Positions 8,278 through 17,629 are shown, counted from the first letter of the stretch. The stretch: DNA of 64,000 nucleotides from an uncultured Lachnospiraceae bacterium (GCA_910584725.1 CAJUBE010000007.1:70887-134886), one strand, 5' to 3'. The notes: a model not told the origin generated them from the sequence alone. Translations and numbers: made by a program.

Positions 8278-9207
8278 TTATTTTTGGTAATAGGTATCGT
8301 AGTTTACCAACTCGTCCAACAGCTTCGGAAGCTGCTCATCCATAGTCTCGTCCGGGAACTGGCATGTTCCCACCGCTTTGTGTCCTCCGCCGCCGTACTT
8401 GAGCATCAGACTTCCCACATTGACATTGGAAGTGCGATTTAATACGCTGTAACCCACCGCCGCGGAACAGCCCTTGCCGCCGCGCCCGTTGACAATCCAC
8501 GCGGAAATATTCTGCTCCGGGTACATGCTGTAAATCAAGAAGCGGTTGCCGGAGTAAATCGGGTCAACGCCGCGCAGGTCAGAAATAATAACATCCTTCT
8601 CCACCCTCGTGTGCGCCTTCACCATCTCCCGGAACTTCTCATCCTGCTCGCGGTAAACGGCAATACGCTCCTGCACGTCCGGCAGCGCCAGTATCTCCTC
8701 TGTATTCATGGTACGGCAGCACTCCATCAGTTTCTCCATGAGCTGATAGTTGGATATTGTAAAATTGCGCCACCTGCCGAGCCCCGTGCGGGGATCCATC
8801 AGAAATCCCACAAGAATCCAGCCCTGCGGATTCTGTATCTCGTCTATGGTCAGATTGCCGGAATCCACCTTGTCCACAGCCACCATCATATCATCGAAAT
8901 GAGAAAAACGCTCCTCGCCGCCGTAATACTCATATATAATACGCGCGCAGGACGGTGTGATACGGCTCTCACCTTTATATTTCCCTTTTAACTCATTGCG
9001 CTCATGCTCGCTTGAGTGATGGTCAAACCAGAGTCCGCACCCTTCCACAAAAGGCACGTTCGCCAACACATCATTCTCCGTGATCTCCACAAGGCCATCC
9101 TGTAAATCCTTCGGATGCGCAAACTTCCAACTGTCAATCAGGCCAACCTCCTTCAAGAGAGCGCCGCATGCCAGCCCGTCAAAATCAGATCGTGTCACTA
9201 ATCTCAT
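8278..9207 (-). CDS. DHH-family phosphoesterase-like protein
   Basis: A 309-aa cytoplasmic protein. The N-terminus RSDFDGLACG is the first DHH-family metal motif (D-x-D-G) and FDHHSSE at about residue 82 is the DHH motif. The C-terminal GGGGHKAVGTCQF resembles the glycine-rich DHHA-type substrate loop. Members hydrolyse phosphodiester or pyrophosphate bonds (exopolyphosphatase, RecJ, nanoRNase or cyclic-dinucleotide phosphodiesterase branches); the substrate cannot be chosen here. AAAAGGAG precedes ATG 9207 with good spacing. It is followed by the sugar-sensing operon 17 nt away, but the different function suggests separate control. Confidence 0.85.
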   Translation of the reverse strand: MRLVTRSDFDGLACGALLKEVGLIDSWKFAHPKDLQDGLVEITENDVLANVPFVEGCGLWFDHHSSEHERNELKGKYKGESRITPSCARIIYEYYGGEERFSHFDDMMVAVDKVDSGNLTIDEIQNPQGWILVGFLMDPRTGLGRWRNFTISNYQLMEKLMECCRTMNTEEILALPDVQERIAVYREQDEKFREMVKAHTRVEKDVIISDLRGVDPIYSGNRFLIYSMYPEQNISAWIVNGRGGKGCSAAVGYSVLNRTSNVNVGSLMLKYGGGGHKAVGTCQFPDETMDEQLPKLLDELVNYDTYYQK

Positions 9208-9231
9208 CGCTCTTCTCCTTTTACCCGCTGT

Positions 9232-9250
9232 GTCACAGCTTTGCTGTGAC
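9232..9250. promoter_or_regulatory. 8-bp leader hairpin before the DHH gene
   Basis: GTCACAGC-TTT-GCTGTGAC is a perfect stem-loop between structured element A3 and the DHH gene start at 9207. There is no T-run on either strand. Role unknown. Confidence 0.4.
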
Positions 9251-9263
9251 TCAAATCTGTGCG

Positions 9264-9358
9264 GAGAATGCCCGTATTTTGGGCATTCTCTGGCGTGAGA
9301 CTTAGTACTTCTTAGCGAAGCAGCCTTTGCTGCTGAGCTTTAGAAGTACTTCTCACGC
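9264..9358 (-). repeat. family A two-stem structured 3' element, copy 3
   Basis: Hairpin 1 is GAGAATGCCC/GGGCATTCTC (9264-9273 with 9281-9290). Stem 2 is GCGTGAGA/TCTCACGC (9293-9300 with 9351-9358), then AGTACTTCT/AGAAGTACT and an apical GCAGC/GCTGC whose sequence differs completely from copies 2 and 4 while pairing is kept. The first stem-2 base overlaps the stop codon of the 63-aa ORF (TAG 9360-9358). Confidence 0.8.
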
Positions 9359-9549
9359 TATTCTTTAATCTTGTCAATACCCGTAAGGTCTACACCGGAA
9401 ACGTTAAGCAATGCCTTTAACGTCAAATACTCTTCTTTTAAGTCTGCGTATGTCTCAACTGCATTTTCTTTTTTTGCCAGAAGCATACGTCTCTGCACTT
9501 TTGCAAAGTCATCAAGCGCTGCCTTTGTCACTTCAATACCAGACGGCAA
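9358..9549 (-). CDS. 63-aa conserved small protein, copy 1 (paralogue of 17334-17525)
   Basis: An unrecognised 63-aa helical protein with 43 of 63 residues identical to the ORF at 17334-17525, conserved blocks being EVTKAA, LAK-ENA, EYL-LKA and the C-terminus IDKIKE. The start is TTG at 9549: both paralogues begin M-P-S/T and share a G-GTGAT sequence at the same distance before the start, and no in-frame ATG is available. The ORF has its own promoter (9597-9625) and ends inside structured element A3. Conservation between copies shows that the reading frame is under selection. No signal peptide or membrane segment; function unknown. Confidence 0.78.
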   Translation of the reverse strand: MPSGIEVTKAALDDFAKVQRRMLLAKKENAVETYADLKEEYLTLKALLNVSGVDLTGIDKIKE

Positions 9550-9596
9550 ACCATCACCCGCTTTCCACTGTGCTGTATTGACTGTTACTATGATTT

Positions 9597-9625
9597 ATTA
9601 TAACGAATATCGGCAAATATGTAAA
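9597..9625 (-). promoter_or_regulatory. sigma-A promoter of the 63-aa ORF, copy 1
   Basis: On the minus strand TTTACA (9625-9620), a 17-nt spacer and a perfect TATAAT (9602-9597) lie 47 nt before the TTG start. The paralogue at 17334 has the same boxes and the same spacing. Confidence 0.7.
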
Positions 9626-9680
9626 GTGTGAAGAGTGTCGGTTTTATCGGCATAACGGGAAGGATGAAACAGGTGTCGGA

Positions 9681-12600
9681 TCAAACCGTAATCTCCTCCC
9701 CCAGCTTAAAGGAATAAATCACCCGCTCTTTCACGGGCTTTCCGCTCACACCCGGCTCATAACCGTAAATCTGTTCCAACGCTTCGCTGTAGTAGGCAAG
9801 CTGCACCTGATAGCGTTTCACAAGCTCCGCTGCCGAGGACACGGCGTCCGTCTTGTAGTCCAGCACCACAAAGCCGTCCTCCTCCTCAAAAAACACGTCG
9901 ATAATACCCTGAACCAGCACCGTCTCCTCCTCCGGGAAACCGCTCCCAAGACGGCTGGCCGGAATCCCCATCACAAAGGGCTGCTCCTTGAAAAGTTTTC
10001 CTGCTCGGGCCGCCTCGGCCATGCGAAGCGCCGCCCGGCCCGTCAAGAAGTCCACAAGCTTCGGCACAGACACCGCACCGCTGTAATCCGGCGAAAGTCT
10101 GCCCGTCCACCGCATCCGCTCCATCTGCTCCAAGAGAAGCGCTTCCGCCGCCTGCCGGTCTGCATTGACCTCTCTGGTCAGTTCGTGGAAATCAAACAGC
10201 TCCATCACCTTGTGGAAGGCGCTTCCCCGCATAGAACCGCTGACGGCCTCGTCAGCTCTCAGGAATTTGGGCAGATAGGGAACCGCCGGTTTCTCCTCAA
10301 AGAGCTTTGCCGCGGCCTCGTCGGTTTCCTGCATCCCCGCCATCTTCAATTCCGACACGGTCGTCTTGGTATAAAGTTCCCGCAGATTTCCGTGCGGATA
10401 TTCGTAGGAAAACCTTCGCGACAACTCTGTCATAAGACTTTCGTCCGCCATCTTTGCCAAATCTCCGAAAAGGAGCCTTTTCTTCGCCTCCATCTCCAGA
10501 ACCGTCTCCTCGATCTTCTCCTCCACCACATGATCCCATTCGGTCAATTTTACCGCAAACGCCAGTTCCGCGGCATATTCCGGAGCGTCCGGTTCCACCT
10601 CCGCCCCGCAGGCCTCATAGAGTCCGTCAAAACACCGATTGCCGGAGAGAGCGCAGAGCAAAAGCGACAGAAAGCTGTTCTGCCCCATCAGGACGTCATA
10701 GGAAAGCAGGCTGCATTCCCGCCGCCGCAGCGGAAGAAGGGCCGCCGCCGTCTTTTCCGGATTCTTGACCACTCCGGTCAGAATCAGTTTCTCCTCCGCT
10801 CTCGTCATAGCCACATACAGGATGCGCAGTTCCTCCGCCATACTGTCCCGCCGCAGTTTCAACGCGACGGCATTTTTTCGCAGATTCTTTCCCTTCACCC
10901 GTCTCTCCGGATCCACATAGTCAACGCCGATCCCGGCGTCCACATCCACCGCCAGAATCCCGCTGCCCTCCTTTTTGCGAAACGCCGCTCCCAGTCCCGA
11001 CACGAAACAGATCGGAAACTCCAGGCCCTTACTCTTGTGGATGCTCATAATACGCACCACATCCGCGTTCTCGTCCTGCATGGCGGCTTCGCCGTAATCC
11101 ACTTCGTATTTTTCCATCTGCTCCATGTACCGCAGAAAATGATAGAGGCCGAAATAGCTTGTCTTCTCATAGTCCGCCGCCTTCACCAGCAGCATTTCCA
11201 CGTTGGCCCGCCGTCTACTGCCCTCGGGCCTCGCCGCCACATAGTGCAGATAGCCCGTCTCCCGCAGAATGACCTGCAGAAGCTCGTGGACGGATAGATA
11301 GACTGACATTTCCCTGTAAGCGGAAATTTTGTCAAGAAAGTCCATGATTTTTACACGCAGAGCCTCGTCGATCTGCTCTGCGCCTGCTGCCTCCGCTTCG
11401 CCTGCCTGCCCTACGCTCTGTGAAGGCGCTTTGACCGCTTCCGTCATTTCTCGCCCGACACAGGCGGCAAGCGCGTCATACAGGTATTTCTTCTTCGGGA
11501 AGGCCGCCCGCACAAGCGCGATCTCCTCCTCTGAAAAGCCGCCCAGGCAGGTGTGCAGCACGCCGTAGAGGGGAATGTCCTGCAGCGGATTGTCCAAAAC
11601 CCGCAGAAAATGCAAAAGTTCCTGCACCTCCGCGGCCGCAAAATACCCGGTGCGGGAAGTCACGTGGACGGGAATCCCCTCCTCCTCCAGCACCCGCTTA
11701 AATACCTCGTCCCAGCCGGACAACGTGCGCAGCAGAATCACAATATCCCGAAAGGCCGCCCGGCGCAGCGCCCCCGTCTCCTTGTCCGTCACCTGAAACT
11801 CCCGAAGGAGCGTCTTGATCTGCGCCGCCACGCCGTAGGCTTCCTGTTCCTTCGCTGAAAGCGTTCCCGCAGATTCCTCATTCGCCTCCCGCTTTTCGGA
11901 AGCCGCCTGCGCCCCCGTCCCGTCCTGCACGGAAGATTCCGCGGACACTTTCTCCTCCCGAAACAGCAGAAGCTGTGTCACGTTCGAGGCGTCCTCCGAA
12001 AGCCCTCCCTCCCGCACGGGATAAGCGGCTCCTGGATGCAGCGCCGCCTTCTCGTCATAGACAATGCCACCCATTTCCTTTCCCATCATCCGCGCAAAGA
12101 CGGCGTTCACACTGTCGATCACCTCCCTGCGGCTCCTGAAATTCTGATGCAGGTCAATCCGCCGCGCATGTTCCTCCGCGCCGCCGTAGGCCTCCTGCTT
12201 TTCCAAGAACAGTTCCGGTCTCGCCAGGCGGAACTTATAGATGCTCTGCTTCACATCCCCCACCATAAACCGATTGTACCGTCCCTCGGACTCCCCGCTG
12301 ACGGCGGCGAGCAGATACTCCTGCACCAAATTGCTGTCCTGGTACTCGTCGATCAGAATTTCATGAAACCGGCTCCTGTAGGCGAGCGCGGTCTCCGTGG
12401 GCGCATAGCCGTCCCCTTCCCCGCGCAGTAAAATCTGCAGGGCCAGGTGCTCTATATCGTCAAAATCCAGAATGTTTTTCTCCCGCTTCGCTTCGTCGAA
12501 AGCCGTCTTAAAGGAAAGCGTCAGATCCACCAGGGCCGACACCGCCGCCGCACAGCCTTCCATCTGCCTGCTCACCTGCACGGACGATCCGCAAAAAAAC

Positions 12601-13652
12601 TGCGTCCGCAGCTCGGAAAGCGCCTCCTTCACACTGTCCCGCAGCGCTTTTGCCGCCTCCCGCTTTGCCGGCGAGACAGAGGCGTCCCGCTTGGAGGGAA
12701 GCCGCCCGAACGCCACCGCATCGAACGCGCCGCAGAGGGCGTCGTAATCCGCCGTTTCCGCCTGCGCACCGCGCGCCGCACCCGTCTGATTGCTGCCCGC
12801 TTCCTGCACATCCTCTACCCCGCCAGAAGCGCTCTTGTTCTCCGCGCCTGCGCAGTCCCCGCCGCACAGCCTAAGCAGCCCCGCCGACATCTCCCGCTCC
12901 TTTTCCAGCAGTTCCCCGTAAAAATACGGCCCGTCGGGTTCCTCGCACAGACCAAGCGCCGCTTCCAGCTTTTCCACACACCCCGCCAGCACGAGACACA
13001 CATGTTCCATAAAAAGCGCCGCCCACGGGAAGGTCAGCGGGTCGCCTGTTACCTGGTAATCCCCCTTCCGCTGCGCAAGCCACGCCTCCGGGAAGGGCAT
13101 ACTCATGGCAAAATCATAGAGCTTTATGACCTCCTTCTCCACCGCCTCGTCTCTGTTTCCGACACTGAAATATTCCATACAGTGCAGGAAATCCGGGTCT
13201 TCCCTCCCGTAAGCGTCCTCGATCACCGCCCCCAGCACATCCGCGCGAAGGAGCTTTAACTCCCCCTCCTCCGCGATCCGAAAGCCGGGATCCAATCCGA
13301 TAGTATGAAACTGGTTGCGCAGAACAAAAAGGCAGAAGCTGTCTATGGTCGTGATCTGAGCGTTATAGAGCAGAGTGGTCTGCCGCTGTAAATGCTCGTT
13401 GCCCGGATCAAGGGCAAGCCTGTCGCTGAGGGCACGGCTGACCCGCTCCCGCATCTGCGCCGCCGCCGCGTTGGTGAAAGTCACCACCAGCAGCCTGTCG
13501 ACATCCACCGGGTTCTCCCCGCCGCACACCATCTCCACGATCCGCTCCACCAAAACCGCCGTCTTCCCGGAGCCCGCCGCCGCAGAGACCAGAAGATTAC
13601 AGCCTCTTGTCTCTATCACCTGTCTCTGTGTGTCTGTAAATGTGATTCCCAT
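9681..13652 (-). CDS. addA: ATP-dependent helicase/nuclease subunit A (AddA)
   Basis: A 1323-aa UvrD-like helicase fused to a C-terminal nuclease, the AddA subunit of the AddAB complex that resects double-strand breaks for RecA-dependent repair. Walker A AAAGSGKT is at about residues 24-31; DEYQDSN is the Walker B/motif II, SIHKSKGLEFP is motif V-like and YVAMTRAEEKL is motif VI. Near the C-terminus GIIDVFFEE ... VVLDYKTD gives the D and D-x-K residues of the RecB-type nuclease. The ATG at 13652 is chosen over the upstream in-frame start because GAGG lies 5 nt before it. It is co-directional with addB, 106 nt downstream of it. Confidence 0.97.
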   Translation of the reverse strand: MGITFTDTQRQVIETRGCNLLVSAAAGSGKTAVLVERIVEMVCGGENPVDVDRLLVVTFTNAAAAQMRERVSRALSDRLALDPGNEHLQRQTTLLYNAQITTIDSFCLFVLRNQFHTIGLDPGFRIAEEGELKLLRADVLGAVIEDAYGREDPDFLHCMEYFSVGNRDEAVEKEVIKLYDFAMSMPFPEAWLAQRKGDYQVTGDPLTFPWAALFMEHVCLVLAGCVEKLEAALGLCEEPDGPYFYGELLEKEREMSAGLLRLCGGDCAGAENKSASGGVEDVQEAGSNQTGAARGAQAETADYDALCGAFDAVAFGRLPSKRDASVSPAKREAAKALRDSVKEALSELRTQFFCGSSVQVSRQMEGCAAAVSALVDLTLSFKTAFDEAKREKNILDFDDIEHLALQILLRGEGDGYAPTETALAYRSRFHEILIDEYQDSNLVQEYLLAAVSGESEGRYNRFMVGDVKQSIYKFRLARPELFLEKQEAYGGAEEHARRIDLHQNFRSRREVIDSVNAVFARMMGKEMGGIVYDEKAALHPGAAYPVREGGLSEDASNVTQLLLFREEKVSAESSVQDGTGAQAASEKREANEESAGTLSAKEQEAYGVAAQIKTLLREFQVTDKETGALRRAAFRDIVILLRTLSGWDEVFKRVLEEEGIPVHVTSRTGYFAAAEVQELLHFLRVLDNPLQDIPLYGVLHTCLGGFSEEEIALVRAAFPKKKYLYDALAACVGREMTEAVKAPSQSVGQAGEAEAAGAEQIDEALRVKIMDFLDKISAYREMSVYLSVHELLQVILRETGYLHYVAARPEGSRRRANVEMLLVKAADYEKTSYFGLYHFLRYMEQMEKYEVDYGEAAMQDENADVVRIMSIHKSKGLEFPICFVSGLGAAFRKKEGSGILAVDVDAGIGVDYVDPERRVKGKNLRKNAVALKLRRDSMAEELRILYVAMTRAEEKLILTGVVKNPEKTAAALLPLRRRECSLLSYDVLMGQNSFLSLLLCALSGNRCFDGLYEACGAEVEPDAPEYAAELAFAVKLTEWDHVVEEKIEETVLEMEAKKRLLFGDLAKMADESLMTELSRRFSYEYPHGNLRELYTKTTVSELKMAGMQETDEAAAKLFEEKPAVPYLPKFLRADEAVSGSMRGSAFHKVMELFDFHELTREVNADRQAAEALLLEQMERMRWTGRLSPDYSGAVSVPKLVDFLTGRAALRMAEAARAGKLFKEQPFVMGIPASRLGSGFPEEETVLVQGIIDVFFEEEDGFVVLDYKTDAVSSAAELVKRYQVQLAYYSEALEQIYGYEPGVSGKPVKERVIYSFKLGEEITV

Positions 13653-13758
13653 AATTACCTCATCCCGGAGCATCATACAATGCCCCTTCCTTCCCGCTGT
13701 CTCTGTCCGTCAGCCATCCTTTCCTACCGCACAGGCTTTCATCCCTGCCCGCGGTGTC

Positions 13759-16700
13759 TCATTCGTCCGCTTTCTTTTCCCTGCCATGCGCCGGGTCTGC
13801 TGCCGCCGACTCCGTCTCCTCCCGCATCTTCTCCAGCGCTTCCTCCGCCTTTAACTTTGTGAGCTTCCGCGGCCGATATCCCGCCGCCCCCGCTTCAAAC
13901 CCGCAGACATGCTTATACGCACAGTAGGTACAGGCTTTCTCCGCGCCCAGCTCACAGGGATTGACCGAGATGGTTCCATCCAGAATCTCCCTGCCCAGCT
14001 TTTTGATTTTTCGGTTTACATAATCCGAAACCGTCCGCATATCCTCCTCCGACATGACACTGGAGACAGCGGAGAAGCTGCCGTCCTTTTTCCGCTCCAA
14101 CGGCAGAATATCGGACTTATCCGTAAACTCTCCATCCAGCATTCTGACAGCCTCGTCATTTTCATTGACCATTCCGGACATCTTTAATTCCCGCAAAATG
14201 CGCCCGTTGATTTCCTCCGTTGAAAGCTCCTCGCCCTCCACCATCGGATCCGCCACCCGATAGTAAAGCATGGCCGCCGGCACCGCCTCCTTATCGGGAT
14301 ATTTCTTCTGCACAAGTTCCACCGCCGCATTCATATAGACCACAAGCTGTAACTGCAGGCCGTAATAGAGGGCCGCCAGATCAAACCGCCTGTCCCCGGA
14401 CTTATAATCGATGACCTTCACATACACGCGGTCGTCGGTTTCCCCGATATCCACCCGGTCAATCCTGCCCCGCAGACGCAGCTTTTCCTTTTCACCAAGA
14501 GCAATATTCAGGGAATCCAGATTTTCCAGCACGTCGAAGGAAACCTCGAACGCCTCCGGCAAAAAACGACCCTTGCGAAGCTGTGTCTGCAAGGTACGCA
14601 CCGTGCGGTTCAAAATCCGCTCCATCCTCACGAGCAGATGCCTGTTTCTCGCATTGCTGTAAAGGATCGTCTCCCCGTAGGACGCCGCGCAGGCGGCAAG
14701 CGTCTCCGCCACAAGCTTTCGCCCCTCCTCTTCCGGGAAGTCGAACCAGGTATAACCCTTTTCTCTCAGACGGCCGGAAAATCCCTCCAATACACTGTGA
14801 AATAAATTTCCCATGTCCGCTGCCTCGAAGCTGTACTCGCCCCGCTCATGCAGACGAAGCCCGTACTGCAGAAAATGAGCGTAAGCGCAGGCGGCATATT
14901 TTTCCAGACGGCTGACGCTGTTTAGCAGGGACGCGCCATAGAGGGCCACGGCCGCCGCCCGGGAAAGCGGTCTGTCCTCATGTCTTGCAAAAGCGGTCTC
15001 CACCAGCTTCCCGACCTGCCCGCGGTACTGCGGACTCTCTTCGTAACAGCGGTAAAACGTGAGAAACGTCCTGCGCTCCTCCTCATCCAGCCGCCCGGCC
15101 GCGTACTCCCGCAGCATATCCGTGAAAAAGCTCACGCCGTCCGCTCCGCACAGAAGCTGTTCCTCCACCGCCTCCCGCTCCGGCGTCTCCAGGGCAAGCC
15201 CGGGAAACAGCCCCTGCAGAAGCTCCACCAGGTAGGCAGGGCGCAGCGACCTGCCGTCCTCCCCCACTCTGGCGTAGGACAGGGTAAGCGTCTCCGACGG
15301 CTTCGTCATATTCAGATAGAGATAGAGCCGCTGGATGTACATCTGCTCTCTGGGAGAGGGCGCAAGTTCAATATCCGACTCCCGTAAGAACTCCCGGTCA
15401 AGATCGGAAATAATGCCGCCCCCGGAGCCCTTCGGGATATTGCCGTCGTTCACCCCCAAGAAAAAGAGAACCTTTACCTGCTTTAAACGGGTTCTCTCGA
15501 TGTCTCCCACCAGAATGCGGTCTACATTCTGGGGAATCGTTCCCACCGTGATCTCCGCAAGCCCCGCGTCCAGAATATCCGCAAACTCTTTGATCGTCAG
15601 TTCCTCCGCCGCAAGCAGCCCCTCAATCTGATCCAGAAGATCAATCACCAAGGGATAAATTTGGCCGTACTCTTTGGCTCTGGCCAGCTCTCCCCTCTCC
15701 TGAAAAGCTTTCTCGAAATCCGAAAGCTTCCGCTGTACCTCGTTCGCCACAAGGAAATCATAGAGCGCACGCACCATATCCCCCGCCGTCTTAAGCGGCA
15801 CAAGAAAAGGCGCAAACTGCTCCATCAGCCGCTCACGCATGGCATTGCAGGCGACCAGCGACGAGAGAGACGCCTCCTCGCCCTCCGGCTCCTCCTCCCT
15901 GTAAGTAAAGGCTTCGCTCCAGCGTTTCCGGCCCCTGATTCCGAAACGGCGGACATAGTTTTCCAGCCTGTCCACTTCCTCTGCCGTAAAGTCCGCAAGC
16001 CCCGTGCGCAGATAGTGGAATACCGCGGGGAAGCTGAAATCCTGCAGCAAAATCTGTAGGGCGCTGCGCACATAGGAGGTGAAGGGATTGCCCAATATGC
16101 CCCTTGTCTGGTCGATGTAGATGGGAATGTCAAAGCGGTCGAAAACCTCCTGCGCCTCCTTTCCATACACCCCCATATTGCCCGTCACCACAGCGATGTC
16201 ACGGTAACACAGCTCCTCCGATTCCAAAAGGCGCCTGCGTATCGCAATGCAGGTCTGCCGCAGTTCCTCCATGGGCGTGGATGCCTCGATCAGCCGAATC
16301 TTTTCCGCCGCCCCCTCATAGGCGCGGGGCGGATATCGGAACAGGTTCCTCTCCAGATGGGCAAGCTCCGGATTGTCCGCAAAGCGCGGCGGACGGCCGT
16401 CCACCTTCTCCGTGCACCAAACTGCCTCCTCCTCCGAAACCCCCGCCTCCGCGGCCAGTCTTTTCAAAACCGACACGGTTTTCTGGGTCAGATAAAAGAG
16501 CTTCTGCTCCCCCTCCACACGGTAAGGATTTTCCCTCTCATCCATGGTTAGAGTGATAATGACTCTATCAGTCAACCTCAGCAGATCCTGGATCACCCGG
16601 TTCTGAATCGGCGTAAACCCGGTAAAGCCGTCGAAAGCAATGACGCTTCCTCTCACAATTTCCGATTCCGGCAGGGCCGCCCGCAGTCTGTCTAACGTCC

Positions 16701-17235
16701 CCTCCGTGGTGATGAAGCGGCCACGTATGTATTCCCCGAAGGCCCGGTACAGATGGCGCAGATCTTTCAGCTTATAGTAGAGCACCCCTCGCTCCTTCGC
16801 ATAGTCAATCAGCGTTTCCAGCTCCTTCTCCCCGACGCCGTACTGCATAAACTCGGAGAGCGCCGACTTTACCTCATGGATATAGCCGATCTTGTGCAGA
16901 TGACTGCCTAGAACCGTCAAGTTCTCCCGCTCCTGCCCGGCCACCTTGCGCAGCACCAGACTCTTTCCCGTATCGTCCAGAACCGGCAGTTCCTCCCCGC
17001 CTACCTCCTCAATGATCCGATGGGTCAGCCTCCCGAAGCTCAACACGTCGATATTCATGATCGCGTGGCGCGGATGCTCCACCACCAGATCCATCTGGGT
17101 CTGCATGGTAAACTGATCCGGCACGATCAGCAGATAATTTTTCTCCGGATGGCGCTGTGATTCCTCTATGATATAATCATGCAGTTTCCGGCTTTTGCCG
17201 GCACCCGAGGCGCCGAAATAAAATTGCAGGGACAT
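13759..17235 (-). CDS. addB: ATP-dependent nuclease subunit B (AddB)
   Basis: A 1158-aa partner of AddA. N-terminal Walker A GASGAGKS (residues 8-15) is followed by an inactive helicase core that in this family recognises the recombination hotspot. The C-terminal part has the nuclease motif VIDYKSGDR and the iron-sulfur cysteines: C-ELGAEKA-C-TY-C-AYKHV-C near residues 1100-1117. These plus an upstream cysteine around LEKYAAC make up the conserved cluster set. It starts 98 nt from the divergently transcribed 63-aa ORF and precedes addA, so addB-addA is one operon. Confidence 0.96.
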   Translation of the reverse strand: MSLQFYFGASGAGKSRKLHDYIIEESQRHPEKNYLLIVPDQFTMQTQMDLVVEHPRHAIMNIDVLSFGRLTHRIIEEVGGEELPVLDDTGKSLVLRKVAGQERENLTVLGSHLHKIGYIHEVKSALSEFMQYGVGEKELETLIDYAKERGVLYYKLKDLRHLYRAFGEYIRGRFITTEGTLDRLRAALPESEIVRGSVIAFDGFTGFTPIQNRVIQDLLRLTDRVIITLTMDERENPYRVEGEQKLFYLTQKTVSVLKRLAAEAGVSEEEAVWCTEKVDGRPPRFADNPELAHLERNLFRYPPRAYEGAAEKIRLIEASTPMEELRQTCIAIRRRLLESEELCYRDIAVVTGNMGVYGKEAQEVFDRFDIPIYIDQTRGILGNPFTSYVRSALQILLQDFSFPAVFHYLRTGLADFTAEEVDRLENYVRRFGIRGRKRWSEAFTYREEEPEGEEASLSSLVACNAMRERLMEQFAPFLVPLKTAGDMVRALYDFLVANEVQRKLSDFEKAFQERGELARAKEYGQIYPLVIDLLDQIEGLLAAEELTIKEFADILDAGLAEITVGTIPQNVDRILVGDIERTRLKQVKVLFFLGVNDGNIPKGSGGGIISDLDREFLRESDIELAPSPREQMYIQRLYLYLNMTKPSETLTLSYARVGEDGRSLRPAYLVELLQGLFPGLALETPEREAVEEQLLCGADGVSFFTDMLREYAAGRLDEEERRTFLTFYRCYEESPQYRGQVGKLVETAFARHEDRPLSRAAAVALYGASLLNSVSRLEKYAACAYAHFLQYGLRLHERGEYSFEAADMGNLFHSVLEGFSGRLREKGYTWFDFPEEEGRKLVAETLAACAASYGETILYSNARNRHLLVRMERILNRTVRTLQTQLRKGRFLPEAFEVSFDVLENLDSLNIALGEKEKLRLRGRIDRVDIGETDDRVYVKVIDYKSGDRRFDLAALYYGLQLQLVVYMNAAVELVQKKYPDKEAVPAAMLYYRVADPMVEGEELSTEEINGRILRELKMSGMVNENDEAVRMLDGEFTDKSDILPLERKKDGSFSAVSSVMSEEDMRTVSDYVNRKIKKLGREILDGTISVNPCELGAEKACTYCAYKHVCGFEAGAAGYRPRKLTKLKAEEALEKMREETESAAADPAHGREKKADE

Positions 17236-17259
17236 ACTCTTCCTTTCGTCAAAACAGGC

Positions 17260-17288
17260 TTTACACCTGACATGAAAACTTTTATAAT
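17260..17288 (+). promoter_or_regulatory. sigma-A promoter of the 63-aa ORF, copy 2
   Basis: TTTACA (17260-17265), a 17-nt spacer and TATAAT (17283-17288) lie 45 nt before the ATG at 17334. Boxes and spacing equal those of the paralogous cassette at 9597-9625. Confidence 0.7.
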
Positions 17289-17333
17289 TATATTATAGCA
17301 TGGGTTCAAATTATAAAGGAAGTAGGTGATTAT

Positions 17334-17525
17334 ATGCCGACCAGTCTTGAAGTGACAAAAGCAGCTATAGACGATTTCAAAAAGATACAAAAATACATGG
17401 TTTTAGCCAAAGAAGAAAACGCCACCAAAACATATGAAGAGTTAAAAGATGAATATCTCTCATTAAAAGCAATCTTACAAGTTTCCGGCGTGAATCTCAC
17501 CGACATTGACAAAATCAAAGAATAG
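17334..17525 (+). CDS. 63-aa conserved small protein, copy 2
   Basis: Paralogue of the ORF at 9358-9549 (68 percent identity over all 63 residues), unrecognised. It starts MPTSLEVTKA and ends LTDIDKIKE; it is charged, helical, probably cytoplasmic. ATG 17334 has AAGGAAGTAGGTGAT upstream. It is divergent from addB, with its own promoter, and its stop is followed 8 nt later by structured element A4. Cassettes 1 and 2 point outward from addBA in opposite directions, one at each end. Confidence 0.8.
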   Translation: MPTSLEVTKAAIDDFKKIQKYMVLAKEENATKTYEELKDEYLSLKAILQVSGVNLTDIDKIKE

Positions 17526-17533
17526 AGTGAGAA

Positions 17534-17629
17534 ATGCGAAAAGTACTTCTAAAGACGTCCCGCCATAGGACGGGACGCCAAGAAGTACTAAGTTTCGCAT
17601 AAGAGAATGCCCAAAATACGGGCATTCTC
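17534..17629 (+). repeat. family A two-stem structured 3' element, copy 4
   Basis: Stem 2 is ATGCGAAA/TTTCGCAT (17534-17541 with 17593-17600), continued by AGTACTTCT/AGAAGTACT and apical GTCCCG/CGGGAC. Hairpin 1 is GAGAATGCCC/GGGCATTCTC (17603-17612 with 17620-17629). It follows the 63-aa ORF stop in the same order (stop, stem 2, hairpin 1) as the other three copies, and it also separates that ORF from the convergent metQ gene. Confidence 0.8.

Noticed and set aside
10185..11297. 370-aa plus-strand ORF within addA
   Set aside because: Antisense shadow of the GC-rich addA gene without ribosome-binding site or recognisable domain.
912..17629. Family A elements as ordinary rho-independent terminators
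   Set aside because: None of the four copies is followed by a U-tract on the coding strand, and the fold has two stems with a branched long arm.
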